DNA of 64,000 bases from Pseudo-nitzschia pungens (lineage: Eukaryota > Bacillariophyta > Bacillariophyceae > Bacillariales > Bacillariaceae). Location: positions 7,626,001-7,690,000 of the forward strand of contig CM074759.1 in NCBI GenBank assembly GCA_037355855.1. The letters run 5' to 3'. Positions 22,249 through 34,100 of the stretch are shown here, piece after piece. Within the stretch, counting starts at the first letter, position 1; each line of letters starts with the position of its first letter. The notes beneath the pieces were generated by a model. The model saw only the letters and a program-made list of their open reading frames with translations, was not told the origin of the DNA and did not search any database. The position numbers and the translations under genes are program-made.

Positions 22249-24513
22249 ATGACTAGATCCACAATCGCCATCCGCAAAGGGCGGTTCCCCAAGCCCCTTT
22301 CACGCTGCGTTTCGTTCTCGCTCCTCTGTCTTTGGTTGTTCCTCGCAACCACCGTCGATGCCTGGAAGCCGCAATGTCCGTCCCTCCACGGCAGGGGAGG
22401 GATGCGATCGCTCTCGACAAGCACAAATCCAAAAGCAAAAGCAAATCCAAGAGCAAAACCGAACGCCCTGCATTGCCTGCCACCGTCGTCCCTGTCGTTT
22501 CGGCCGGATCGGACGCGGGGTTTCTGGAGACGGACGGAACCGAGAGAACATTCGACATCCTGGTTCGGCAGAACCATGACCACCGCCAACAACAACAACT
22601 ACTACTACAACAACAACAATCGCAAGACCAAGGACAACCCCGCGCAAAGACTCCTTCGAAAACTGAAGGTTCGAACCCCGCTTCTCCCGCTCCTGATCAC
22701 CACCACCCTTGCCCTGTTCCTGTTCCCCACGGGGGCTCTCGCGCTGACCGACGGAGCCCCGGTCGCGGCGACGGCTGCGACTGCGACTGCCGCTGCTTCG
22801 ACGGCTGCCGCGACCCGAACCGTCTCCGTCACCACCAAACTCGTCTGCCCGGTGTCGGCCGAGGTGGAGCGGATGCTCACCCTCCGGCTGGTCTACGCGG
22901 CGCTGATGGGGGCCGCCCTCGGAAAGGAGCGGTCCTTTGCCAAGCACAGCGCGGGCGTCCGGACCATGAGCCTGGTCAGCATGGGGGCGGCGATCTTTAC
23001 CGTGTGCAGCTGCTACGGTTTTTCCGGCTTTGCCCGGGTGGACGGTGCGTGCAATCGTGCGGTCGTTCGTTCGTTCGTTCCTGTGTGCGATCGTTCGTTC
23101 GAGCGTTCGAGCGTTCTCGTGTGCACGGACCGATGGATGGATGGATAGCCTTGTGTGTGTGTGTGTGTGTTGCCAATTGCCAATTGCCAAGTGAGATTGC
23201 GATGCATTGCTGCGGCATTGTCCATCGAATGAATCACTCACTCCTTCATTCTCACTCACTCACTCACTCACTCGTTTTTTCGTTTTTGGTGTTTTCACTC
23301 TTGCTTCGGATTGTTTTTGAACGACTGTGTTTGGGGGAATGCATTTCCGTGATTCATTGATCCATTGATTTGGTTCGAATGATTCCTACCCTACCATATT
23401 CCAGCGTCTCGCATGGCGGCGAGTGTGGCCAGCGGGGTCGGGTTCGTGGGAGCGGGAGTCATCACCACCTCGATGCAGAATCCAAACAACAAAAATCTGG
23501 CGGATCCTTCCACCAATCCCCAACCCCACAACGTGGTGCACGGTTTGACCACTGCAGCTACGATATGGTACGAAACGCAAAGAAACGAAAATCGAGAGAC
23601 AGAGTGAAATCACTGGCGACTGACTGGGTTGTCTTCGCTTGCTTTCTGCATTCTCATGATTCATTCTGTTGCATTCCGTTTCGTTGGGTGTTTCTTTCGT
23701 TCGTTTCGATTCGCGTTTCGTGCTGCGCTCTCCTGCTGCACACACAGGCTTTCGGCAGCTGTCGGGGTTTCGTGCGGCGTGGGCCTGCTTCGGGTGGCGA
23801 CGACAGCTGCCGCCTCAACGATATTCATTCTGCGCATGGGCCGCAAGCGACACCAGACCCCCGCCGATGCGGACGAAAACGGGAACGGGAACGAGCGCAA
23901 CTCCGAGCAGCAAGCGACACAACAGCAGCAGCGGCAACAACAGCAGGAAGACGAGCCCAACCACGGGACGAATCAACTGGTCGTGACGAATCATTCCGGT
24001 GACAACATCAAAATCAAGAACAAGAACGGTTCTGGCCAGGACAGCGCCGATGCGGAAGAATATTACAATCCTGCCGAGATCCACGTGACCAACCACTGGG
24101 ACGAAACCGAACCCGAGCGGAAACGCCAAGAATCACCGAGAGACGGCGACATTCCCCTTTTCAACGAAGACGAGTCGTCGAACACCGTCGGAACAGCCGC
24201 GTCTTCTCGTATCGAGCCAGAGACCCACCAAGACAACGCCGCGACGCGGCAGAACAGCAACAACAACAACGACAACGACACCAACGACTTTTGGGCCGGC
24301 GACGTCCTCTCGACCAACGATCCGTCCTACCAGCTCATGGAAGAGATTGTCCGTTCCGCCTGGTCCAACAACAACTCGACGGTCACCGCTCTGGTGGACC
24401 TGGTGCTGGACCGCTACGAACACCGAGACCAACAACGCGCGGTTTCGAGACCACTTTTCGCCGACCACCGCCGAGCGTACAACCGCACCGACGATTCGGG
24501 GTATCTTCCTTAG
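22249..24513 (+). CDS. MgtC/SapB-family membrane protein, three exons
   Basis: Proposed join(22249..23044, 23405..23567, 23748..24513), 574 residues. The introns are 360 and 180 bp with GTGCGT and GTACGA donors; the junction codons restore GCG and TGG and the frame is continuous. After a signal-like segment (FSLLCLWLFLATTVDA|W), a Ser/Arg/Lys-rich stretch and a further hydrophobic segment (LLPLLITTTLALFLFPTGA), the MgtC-type N-terminal domain spans ~205-335: MLTLRLVYAALMGAALGKER, AGVRTMSLVSMGAAIFTV, VASGVGFVGAGVI, HGLTTAATIW and LSAAVGVSCGVGL. These match the family pattern RLxxAxxxGxxxGxER...GxRTxxLVxxGA...GxGFLGAGxI...GLTTAAxxW. In bacteria the family is tied to Mg2+/acid stress and P-type ATPase modulation; transport itself is unproven. 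The long hydrophilic tail rich in Asn, Gln and acidic residues is not part of the bacterial domain. Confidence 0.8.
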
Positions 24514-25307
24514 AAAGGAACGAATCGATTGTTTATGATCGGATCGGATCAGATCGGATCAGATCAGATCGGTCATATGCATCGATGCCAGGCGAAGACG
24601 AACCTACCGGGTGGTTCGGATCCTTCGCATCGAGACGCATCCGACCGTGGTTCCCCGTTCGGTCCGAGGTGTGTGTGTGTGTGTGTGTGTTGCGAACGCG
24701 CCGTTCCACGTGGTCCACTCACACATGCTCAAGCATCAAGCATCGAGCATCGAGAGCCTGTGATCGGGGACGTTCCGGTATGCAAACAACTGTCGAGCAG
24801 GTTTGGACCAAACCGCTGCGATTGCCTCGTCCTTCCTGAATAAGTCACAGGATTGGTTCGACGCGTGTGCATCGTGTCTACCAAAACTCCCATGGATGCC
24901 GAGGCGTCCCCGAAATCACTAGAATCGCAGGGCATTCGGTTGGGTTCATACCTCCGATCTCCCTGGAACAACCCGGAACACGTCTCAAAACATACGCAAC
25001 CGTACTATTGCATTGTAAATACTGTACGTGTAGTTCAGAAGTCTTTTTGTTGAGAAGCTTTTTCGTCATATTTGCAATTTTTTAGCCATTATTTTTTTTA
25101 ATACATAGTTCAAGAAAAAATGTTAACAGAGAGACTGCAGGGTGTTGCTTAGCAATGAAATTCAGAGCGATTCGTGCATACCGTCTCTATTTTCACATTT
25201 TGATGCGGTGTTGCGCCATCTAACTGTCCACCTTGAGTTTGGAGAAACGCTCATCACAATCCATTCAACAATAATTTGTTTCTTCAAAGATTCGATAGCT
25301 CTTCTTC
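24514..25307. other. Intergenic region between convergent genes
   Basis: No gene seen. Simple repeats: gatcggatcagatc at about 24538-24573 and (GT)n at about 24669-24690. The 3' ends of the MgtC-like and SKN1-like genes converge here. Confidence 0.45.
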
Positions 25308-27638
25308 TTATCGCTCGTCGCGTCTCTTCCTGTCTGTTACCCTGCAGGAAACGAAGATCGCAGCGACCATGATAAACGCTAATCCCGAAAGCAGAAAGGG
25401 CGCCATGTAAAAACTAGGGACCGAGGTGAAGATAGTATTCTTCATTTTCTCCCTGTAGGCGCTCTCGGTGTCGTCCGTGTGCTTCTGAGCCAAACAATGC
25501 GGCCCGGTGTATCCGGGGTTGCACTTGCACACTTTTTTGGTTCCGGGTGATGCCGTGAAGAGAGGGCTTCCGAATTCGGATCGCGGAACGCACTTGCCCC
25601 GGCCCTTATTGTCGCTGGGGGCGCTGGATTCTGTTTCCAAAATTCTCCGGCTGGTCTCTCCCGCTTCGTACGCCTCGGTCAGATTGACATTCGAAATGTG
25701 TGCGCCACAATCGTCGTCGGTGGAACATTTTCCTCCTCCCGTGTGGACATTTTTCAATGGGATTCCCTTGTCCGCGTAAGAGAACGGAGCGTTTCTCATG
25801 TACAGGTATTTGTGTCCCTTTATCCACTCCTTGGTAGGGTATTCTATTGGATCACAACCAACAGTGTGATTGGCGCCTACGTGTGCGTCGGGATCTCGAC
25901 TCTGGTACACTCGAATCGAGTCGACGTACATGGCTACATCTTTTTCGCGCAACATTTTACAGAATCCAGGATAAAATGTACACGAGCATTTTGGATCCTC
26001 GCAGTCGTAGCACTTCTCACAGCTTTCGGGGGTGTCGTATGGGAACCCCCAAGTTGACGACACGGCTGTATTAAAGATCAAATAGGAAGGCTCAATGGGT
26101 ATTTGCGAACCCATAAGATTTTTCAACGACTCATCCTTGATTCCATAGATGTGCAACCAATCTTCTCCATTGCCGTCACCTTCAATGGTCACAGTAGCAT
26201 TTATTTTGTGGGCCTTCGTGTACCAGTCTATTCTTCCACCCGGGCCAGGTTGCCATTCCACACGGAATGTATGCATCTTTTTGAAGTGCGCAGGAGTCAA
26301 TTGATGAGCGACTCCGACGGCGTCAGCCTGAAATGCTTGCTTCTTTGTTCGAGTCACCGGCTCACCGGGCTTTGTTTCGTCCATGTAAGTTCCGTAAAAG
26401 AAAGGATTGATGGACGTATTTCCATGCATTTCTAAATTCTCGTACCAAGTATTAGCCAAGTATTGGGTGTGTCCGCTAACTGTCGACTCATACAATGGAA
26501 CACTACAGCATTGAGGCCTATTTTTTGTCACCCCTGGCGCAACCTTACCGAAACATAAGGAATGGAAATATAGTGAGCAAAGTGCATAGCTTGTTCGTGT
26601 GCGAGTAAAGTTTTCGTGCTCGAAACTTCAATCGGCTTGAACTCAACTCGAAATGAACAAAACCAACGGAAAAACTCACTTGTAATGTCATATCGGCGTA
26701 AGGTAGCGAAATAGGTGGAGAAGTACCATCCAACGGACCACCCGAGTCTCCTGTCATGACTTCAAGCAGATCAATTTCCGTCGCTCCTCGACCCTTGAAC
26801 GGATGCATTCCAAAATGGTTTTGTTCGTTGCATGCCGATATCTTTTGCGCAGATTGGAGTTTTCGATCGCATGTGTTGTATGACCATGGCCAGATATTGT
26901 TCGTCGACGCCTCATACGTCGCACGTCCCAAATTACCAAGCATCCACACTGCCGGCCAAAGCCCGCCAATGTAGGGATCTCCGGGAAGGATAACATCTAC
27001 TTCGACGATCCCGCCTGTAAAGCAAAACTTTTCCCATGATTGAAGCATCCCTGACTTAAAATAAGCCTTTTCGTCTTTATACTCTTTCTTTACTGGATCG
27101 TATCTCCTCCATTCCGTCTTCCCGATCGTTGTGGAAATTTTTAGCATACCATCATCGGTTGTCGTTATATGTGAAGAATTGTAAAACTGTTGAGATCCGC
27201 CTCCCGCTGATGATGAATCGTCATCGGGTTTGTCCAACGAAGTCCACACGGGGTCGTGGCCATCGGCAAAGCTTCGGTTCGGTGTATTGAATTCGTCGGA
27301 CATTACCTAAAGGAGACGGAAGTTAAAGAGCATCAAAATGTTGTGAGGGCTGGGAATGTTAGAGTGGATGGCACATCGCAATACATTATCGGAACAGATC
27401 GCTTCATTCATTTTCTCTCCCCAATTGTGTCAGCACAACTAGCATATCATACCCATGCATAGGCACGTACCAGGTGGTAAACTGTATTGTCGACAAAAGA
27501 TGTTGTGGTTCTTTTTTCAATAGGCGTGTCCATGTCGATGAATCCGCCACACACCTCCCATGGCAACATCAACGCGACAAGCACGAATGCTTTCAATAGG
27601 AAGGAAAGGACAGAATCATGTCGGATAACGAAAACCAT
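25308..27638 (-). CDS. KRE6/SKN1-type beta-glucan synthesis protein (GH16-related), three exons
   Basis: Proposed complement(join(25308..26543, 26680..27306, 27471..27638)), 676 residues. Introns of 136 and 164 bp have GTGAGT and GTACGT donors; both are phase 0 and rebuild family motifs (YHL|VMSDEF and TLQ|VAPG). The N-terminus is a signal anchor (FLLKAFVLVALML). The SKN1/KRE6 domain follows: VMSDEFNTPNRSFADG, SGMLQSWEKFCFTGG, GLWPAVWMLGNLGR, then the catalytic-type EIDLLE, then QVAPG, FRVEWQPGPGGRIDWY and SYLIFNTAVSS. Next are a Cys-rich segment, an EGF-like CKCNPGYTGPHC and a C-terminal membrane helix (FLLSGLAFIMVAAIFV) with a basic tail. Yeast relatives act in beta-1,6-glucan assembly; diatom homologues (TGS proteins) are proposed to make the 1,6-branches of chrysolaminarin. 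The start is taken at the first ATG preceding the anchor helix. Confidence 0.87.
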
Positions 27639-29051
27639 CACGCCAACCTTTAAAACTGAAGATCTGTAGATATCTTCGAGACGAAGAAAATTATAGCCTT
27701 TGTAGGTTTTTGCAGTTTCTGTGTGCTTGCCACTTGTGAACTGCAGACTTGGCAAGTTAAAGCGAAACTCTAATGTACAGGGGCATGACCGATAGCAAGT
27801 CTATCCGAACGCATTTTTGATTCCAGAGTTGACAGCACCGAAGAGATTGATGATATCATACGTTCACGTTTTCACGTATTTTTAACTTGGGGATACGTAC
27901 CACGCGTGCAAAAAAAATGAACCGAATTTTTGTAGAAGTAGTACAAGTAAGGTTACGTAACACGTACTTGTAAATCGTATCCGTAATATTCGATCCATCT
28001 TTTCGAACGCATGTGTCGTTTGTCGACGATTCCCGCTCCCGGATGTTGCAGTCATGCTTCATTTTGATTGGGTGTTCAAAGATGTCATCTCAATGACAAC
28101 ATATATATTATTTCATTGTGGAAAGAGAGAAAAATACCTACCGTACCGGTATGCAGATAACGAAGAAAGAAAGAAAGAAAGAAAGAATGAAATTTATTCA
28201 AGTACGTACTTTGTTATGGATGTACAGATACTACCGAACCACACTAGTACCAGTTCGTATGTACTTGTACTACATAAAACTATGCTTTTGGATCCTTGTT
28301 GTTCTCCTCTTCTTGCCACTACCGGTTTGGGTAAGATCTTACCGGTAACTGAGTTCCTTGATAACGAAAAACAACCACTTCTGTACCGGTACGTCAAACA
28401 CATCCAACACAAATCAACCCAATTTTGCATAGTCTGACAGTAAGATGAATTACCCTTTTGCTGAAATGAACATTGAAAGACTAGAAACAAACTTGTAAAC
28501 AGTACTACTAGTAATAGACTACTAGTAGTAGTAGCAGTAGTAGTTTTATTACTACTAGTACTAGTGTAATACCAGTACTATTACTATTACTACGAGTAGT
28601 AGTATTAGTACTAATATTACTATACTAGTACAAAGTAGAAGTAATTTGACCATCAGCAACCTCAGAAAACCAGTACATTTCATTTTTAGGATTGAAGAAT
28701 CCTGCTTAACTTTATTGAGGACTGTTTTCTGCAACATCATTAGGTGATTGCAATACAACAGCCTCAATGAATCCAGGGAAAGAGAGAGGTTGCTAAGACA
28801 GACAACCATTGTTCGAGGAGTGAGATGCAAAAGCAATAAAACAAGCCAGCAGGAAAGATAGCAGGTCTGGCTCATAAGTGCACGTTATTGCAGCGGTAAC
28901 ATACCAGTCATCCAGCTTGATAAAATAGTGCTTTGCAATCAATGCCCCCTCTTGAAATATGAATCTACATGGTGTACAAATTACAGAGAATTACAAAGAA
29001 CTACTATCCGTTGCTTTGGCATCCATTATTCAATCACTTTGTTGTTCCTTC
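27639..29051. other. Intergenic region with microsatellites
   Basis: No gene recognised. A (GAAA)n run lies at about 28162-28187, and a dense ACTAGTAGTAG/ACTAGTACTAGT block at about 28500-28630. Words such as accggta and gtaaggttac recur between 27900 and 28400. Confidence 0.4.
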
Positions 29052-29926
29052 TCACCATTGCAATATTAATTGATTGGTATGCCTTTCAAAATCACACATT
29101 TCAAGCGGCACTGTGATGGAGGGTAGATCACAATAAAACTCCCATTCCAGTCTAAAAGTCTTTCCGACCGTTGCCAAAAAATTGTTGGTAGAAGATGACA
29201 TCTTGTAGCTAATCAGAAGATATTTTCCCATTCCCATTGATAGAATGTTGGCCCATTTGTACAATAGTTGCTCCAGTGACCCATCCCACCCTTCCCCACA
29301 GAGTATGGCATCTGTCAATCCATTATTGACAATGATATCAAACAATGATGATTCTTCACCTTGCTTGTTGTGACTATCTTGGCTTTGATCCCCCACAAGA
29401 TTGCCATTTTGGCATTCCTCACTGTTGATGTGAGCAACAGCATTGAAGTACCAAGAAAGCTGGGTAGCATCTCCACAGAGATATTTTATCTCTGTGTTGC
29501 AACCATTGCCCACAACACCAGCTACATCTCAATATCTGCTTTGCAATTGATCCAACCACGCTCAGGATGAATTGTGGAGCATGAGTGATTGCAGTCCATC
29601 CTTTTCCTGCAAAATTTGGTCAGACAGAATGGAGTTCCTGCATCCAATCACAAGACACCTTCCATTGGGTGGAACCATCAATGCAAGAATATCATCCAAT
29701 GGAATGCTTGAGTGGCATTCTGTCACTGCTGCTGCTTCACTGCCAGTGTTTTTTTCTGATAGAAACAATCCCATTTGGCCTTGGAAGCAAAATTAAAAGA
29801 GCAAAAAGCTGCTGTTGCAGGCATGCCTGTTGACTGTTCAAGTAGAAAAGGGTAGCTTTGGTCAAGCATTGCAAATACAGTCAGTAATATAAGTATCAGT
29901 CCCAATGATGTACAAAAAGCAATCAT
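29052..29926 (-). pseudogene. METTL-like SAM methyltransferase, frameshifted
   Basis: Minus-strand pieces form a methyltransferase in broken frames. An anchor helix (MIAFCTSLGLILILLTVFAM, ATG 29926) leads to KAKWDCFYQKK. The frame then has to slip by one base inside an A7 run (29749-29755, T7 on the plus strand) to continue as ECHSSIPLDDILALMVPP, NGRCLVIGCRNSILSDQI (SAM motif I) and LMLHNSS. Another break occurs at about 29514-29562, after which the third frame gives KYLCGDATQLSW, FDIIVNNGLTDAILCGEGW, LLYKWANILSMGMGKYLLISY and FRLEWEFYCDL to a stop at 29052. The order fits the METTL13/EFM-like class I fold (KWDxFY...LLP...RxLVxGCGNSxLS). Usual Gly residues of motif I are partly changed (VIGCRNS). 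Two breaks favour a pseudogene; sequencing error or small unrecognised introns are alternatives. Confidence 0.55.
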
Positions 29927-30653
29927 TTTTTGGCAGGGTATTCTTAAAAAAAAATCCTGGTACCTGTTACTTCTACTTGATACACAGAGTCTTGATAGAT
30001 CCATTATTGATGTAAAAAAAGAACAATCCACTCATTCAAAACTATGCATGAAATACAAGTAAATAATAACAATACAAGATAATTTCTAGTAAACTACAAA
30101 GTGAGAACCTGTATAAACAAACTCATACCACTTCTGGTTAGCCTATGTACACATGCTTTAGAAGTAAAAATTACATGCTTTAGCCACGCATTGTGTACCA
30201 GTACTACAGTGCAAGTCTGACAACAATTGAGAATCATCAGTCGTGTGCCAAAAATAGCACCAAAATAGCATCAGTGGGTCACCAACAGTACACACCCTTT
30301 AAAAATTATTCTTTTAAAAAAGAAATCTCTTCAACCTCTTCTGACAAATCTATTTCCTGAAGGGAGGCCTCCCTTTGAGTGCTGTATTTAAACTCTTTCA
30401 TGTTCTCCATTTTTGGCGTTTGTAACCCAAGAACCAGCAGGGGTCACATTGGTACCAGGTAACCTTATGACCCCTGGTAAGATTAATATTTCTTTTTTAA
30501 CCAAAAATTGAGCACTTCATCAATATATCATTACATACGGGGTTACAATATTTCTTTTACTAGTAAGGAAGCATTTTTGGCATTGTTGGTGTTTGATTGG
30601 TGCTGTTGAGTCAGCCTCTAGAGGTGTGGTATTAGATTCATCTGGGGACTATG
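29927..30653. other. Intergenic region
   Basis: No gene seen; AT-rich single-copy-looking DNA up to the minisatellite. The methyltransferase frame extends upstream to 30004 (ATG) without added domain content. Confidence 0.4.
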
Positions 30654-30828
30654 CTTATTTGCAATTAGAGCACAAATACTCTCATCAATCATAACCTTCA
30701 GCAGCCAAGCTACTAATCTTATTTGCAATTAGAGCACAAATACTCTCATCAATCATAACCTTCAGCAGCCAAGCTACTAATCTTATTTGCAATTAGAGCA
30801 CAAATACTCTCATCAATCATAACCTTCA
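30654..30828. repeat. 64-bp minisatellite, left block
   Basis: Nearly three tandem copies of a 64-bp unit (cttatttgcaattagagcac..., starting at about 30654, 30718 and 30782; exact period 64). The third copy is cut at 30828, where the 3' end of the non-LTR element begins. The same unit resumes at 43106. Confidence 0.85.
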
Positions 30829-30841
30829 ATAATAATAATAT

Positions 30842-31128
30842 ACGTATTTAAATAACTTTAATCACCAAAGGTGAAACTAAATTACTCAGTCTGTAACCAG
30901 ACTTTAACGTCGCCTCCATCATAGAGTCAGGACCCCAAGTGGCAGAACGACAAATTTTCAAACAAACCTTGAACATCAAGCAGGGAAAAAGACAAACAAG
31001 TCCCACAAAATAGGGACTTGAGAGAAAGTGAAATGGGAGTGAAGATATTGGGATAAGATCCAGTATCAAAAGGGATGGGACAGGATGAGAAGCAGGAACA
31101 GAAGACAAAACCAAGGGACAAAGTGTAA
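30842..31128 (-). other. 3' UTR of the non-LTR element
   Basis: About 290 bp between the ORF2 stop and the (ATT)n tail. No ORF or clear hairpin was recognised. Confidence 0.5.
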
Positions 31129-34100
31129 TCAACCCTGAGGTCCAGTAAGCCAGGCTCTGAGAAGAGCAGCCTCTTGTTGGTATGGCTGCACTGGTTGGAC
31201 AGGCGCTGCATATTGCTTCCTTGCAAGGTGGATGGTTGCAAGCCACTGCCGCTTGGCAGTCAGGGTGTAACCTTGTAGGACGTGGAAAGGGGTTTGTAAC
31301 AGGGAGTGTGACTGGGGAAGTGCACCAGCTGCACCAATTGCCAATTCTGAAGTGATGGAAGCATCAAGAGATTGGTGTTGTTCAGCATCAAGGGTACCCC
31401 CAGGACCATGGAGTCGTTCATTCCTATAAGTCCAAAGATCCCAGGAGGTAAGAAAGAACTGATGGATGATAGCTGTAGCCCAACGTTTGGGAGAGCGCTT
31501 GCTTCCAATGTGGGAGTAGTAGTCAGCCTGAATTTGGTACCAGCGAGGAGACCACCTACCAAGAAGCCAGTTGTGCCAGCCAATAGTCCTCTGTGCCCTG
31601 ACAGCAGACGCAATTGCAAGTGAGTAGGATGATGGATAAATGGTCTGGCCCTTCCGAACTCTGGTGAGAAGATCCACAATGGCAACAACCAATGATGGAT
31701 CAGTTTGTTCAACTTCAAGCCTCTTCTGCAGTGGTCCCTTGAAAGCTGACACACTATGCGTGACAGCCCCAGTGTCCTTGCAGGAGAGCACATGAGAAAC
31801 CTTCTCGTTGTCTGCATCACACAATGGGCACCTGGAGTGATCCTGATACTGGTAGTGAAGTAGTTGGTTGCCAACACCAATGCATCCAGAAGCAAACTTG
31901 ACAAACCACCTTTGCATGCCAGGAGGTAATCGCTTGAAGGCAGACAGATGGGCACACCAATGGATGGAACTCATAACAGGTTGTGGAATGGGAATGTCAT
32001 GGTGGGTCTGCCAATATTGAAGAAGAGGAGGACCAGAAATAGCAACATGCAAAGCATTCTGATCAAACCTTGAACACTTGCATCCATTTAGAGAAAAGGC
32101 CCAGGGCTCTAACACAAGTCTGGGATAGTGATGGGCAGAAGCTCTATGGACAGAGAGAAAGGCCTTTGCCATGCTGTCAACCTGATGATTGCGAAGGGCC
32201 CACCAATCAAGAAAGATTCCAGCTTGATGGCCCTGAACCCATTGAAAGTTCACAGAAATTGGCAGGGCAGAAATCATGTTGCGGATGACATAAACATAAT
32301 CAAAAGACTTTTGGGAAATAACCAATGGCCAAGATCCCTGAGCCTGTTTGAGAGCTGTGTCACCATCCAGAGCAATGTTGATAGAGCCAGAAGCAATATC
32401 AAAAAGATTCACCAGAGCAGTGCAACAGGTGAGAACTCCAATGATACCCGCCAGTTCACTCCTGTAGGATGACTGATCCTCAGGGGATCCACTGACAAAA
32501 TTACAGCCAGTGAGGAACAAAGAAGCAGACTTGGTGGAGGTATTGGGTGACAAAATGAAAGCAGAAGTTCCTCTGAGAAGGTCCGGATCAAATGAACCAT
32601 CACATACAGCACTGGCAGTACCACTCGCAATAGCATCAACAAGGTGCTGACAGCCAGCCTGTGGTAGGGAATATTGGTGGAGAAGTACTCTTGGAGACGC
32701 ACAGAGTGCATCAAAGGCATCTACTGGGGAGTCTGGAAGAGAATCAAATGGATTGTACTCCAGAGGATCCATGTCAGGAGGTTCAGAAACAAAAGCAGAG
32801 GACCCAACAACGCGTACAACTTGTCCACAAATAACAGGGCAGACAAGCACATCAGCACAGGCTGGTTTGTCAGAAATGAGTTCAGAAGTGACCCTGTATC
32901 TACCCCTGCCCTGGGAGGTGCTCACAATCCAGCCAGTAGAAGTTTTGAAGAATATTCTGTCGGTGGAAGGAGACAAAAACCAAGGCCAGAGAGAAGCTGT
33001 CTGGGCAGAGAGCCAATGCCCAAGATGGAAAGAAGGAGCCAGTGCCCTGGCTGCAGGGGGTGGACAGGGGGGAAGAAAACATGTCTGAAGAGCCTTAGTC
33101 CATAAGCGCTTTGCTGCTGGAGGCCAAGATGGAGGACATCTCGGCCAGTCAAGATGATCCCTCAAGTGATTGGAGGAGGTCAGCTGGAAAGCCATGGGAG
33201 AGAGTCTTTTTCCATCTGGAGTACAAATGTCAGCAAGGGAAATAGCCTTGAGGGACATGCGCATGTGATTCAAGAGGGACAAGTCAGCACCTCGGAAGCC
33301 AGAGTTGACAAAGGCTTGCATGAGATAACAGTCATTGGAACGTAACAGAGGAAGATCTGGGAAGTCTTCAAACAAGCTCACAGGGTGAACAGAGAAAAAC
33401 TTCCACACATGTTTGTACCAGCAAGGAGTGACGTAGGAAGCAAAAGGATGATATGGGGTGACACCAAGATGGAGAGGAATGCCAAGTTCGAGCCGTAGAG
33501 ACTCAGCAGTTAGCCTGAGAATCCTACCAGTTTGTGAGGACCTGACAGATTCCTGAAAGAGGGTGGCAATATGACTGAACTCTTGGAGGAGGTATGGATG
33601 GATGAATCCAAAGCCTTGATAGAGGGAAGGACCATAGAACACATGTCTGGGAAATGTCCGTGACATCCCTGCTTTATTCAGCACAGGAACAAGAGCTGGG
33701 TGAATTATCTTAGTCCAAGTGGCCTCATCAAGTTGCGTGACAGGCATGGGGTATTCAACAGACTTCATGAAAGAATACTTGAAGGTGTAGAGGGATGCGC
33801 GCTTCTCACACTTGGAAGCCCTGAGTTGAGAGCCAAAAGACTGAGACTGTGACTTCAAGTGAGCAATCTGTGCTTCCTCATTGCCATCCATGGAGATAAA
33901 AACCCCAAGAGTCTTGTCAGCATGGTCAACTTCAAAACGATCCAGGGTAGCGCGATTGCCATTCTTGTCAGCAACTGAGAAGTCACCAGGCATGTCAGCA
34001 ATGGAGCGATAATCCCAACCGGATCCATTCCATTTGAAATCAATCAAATAACAGAAGGATTTGGCAGGTTCAATAGCACCACCAGTGGCAATAATCCCAC

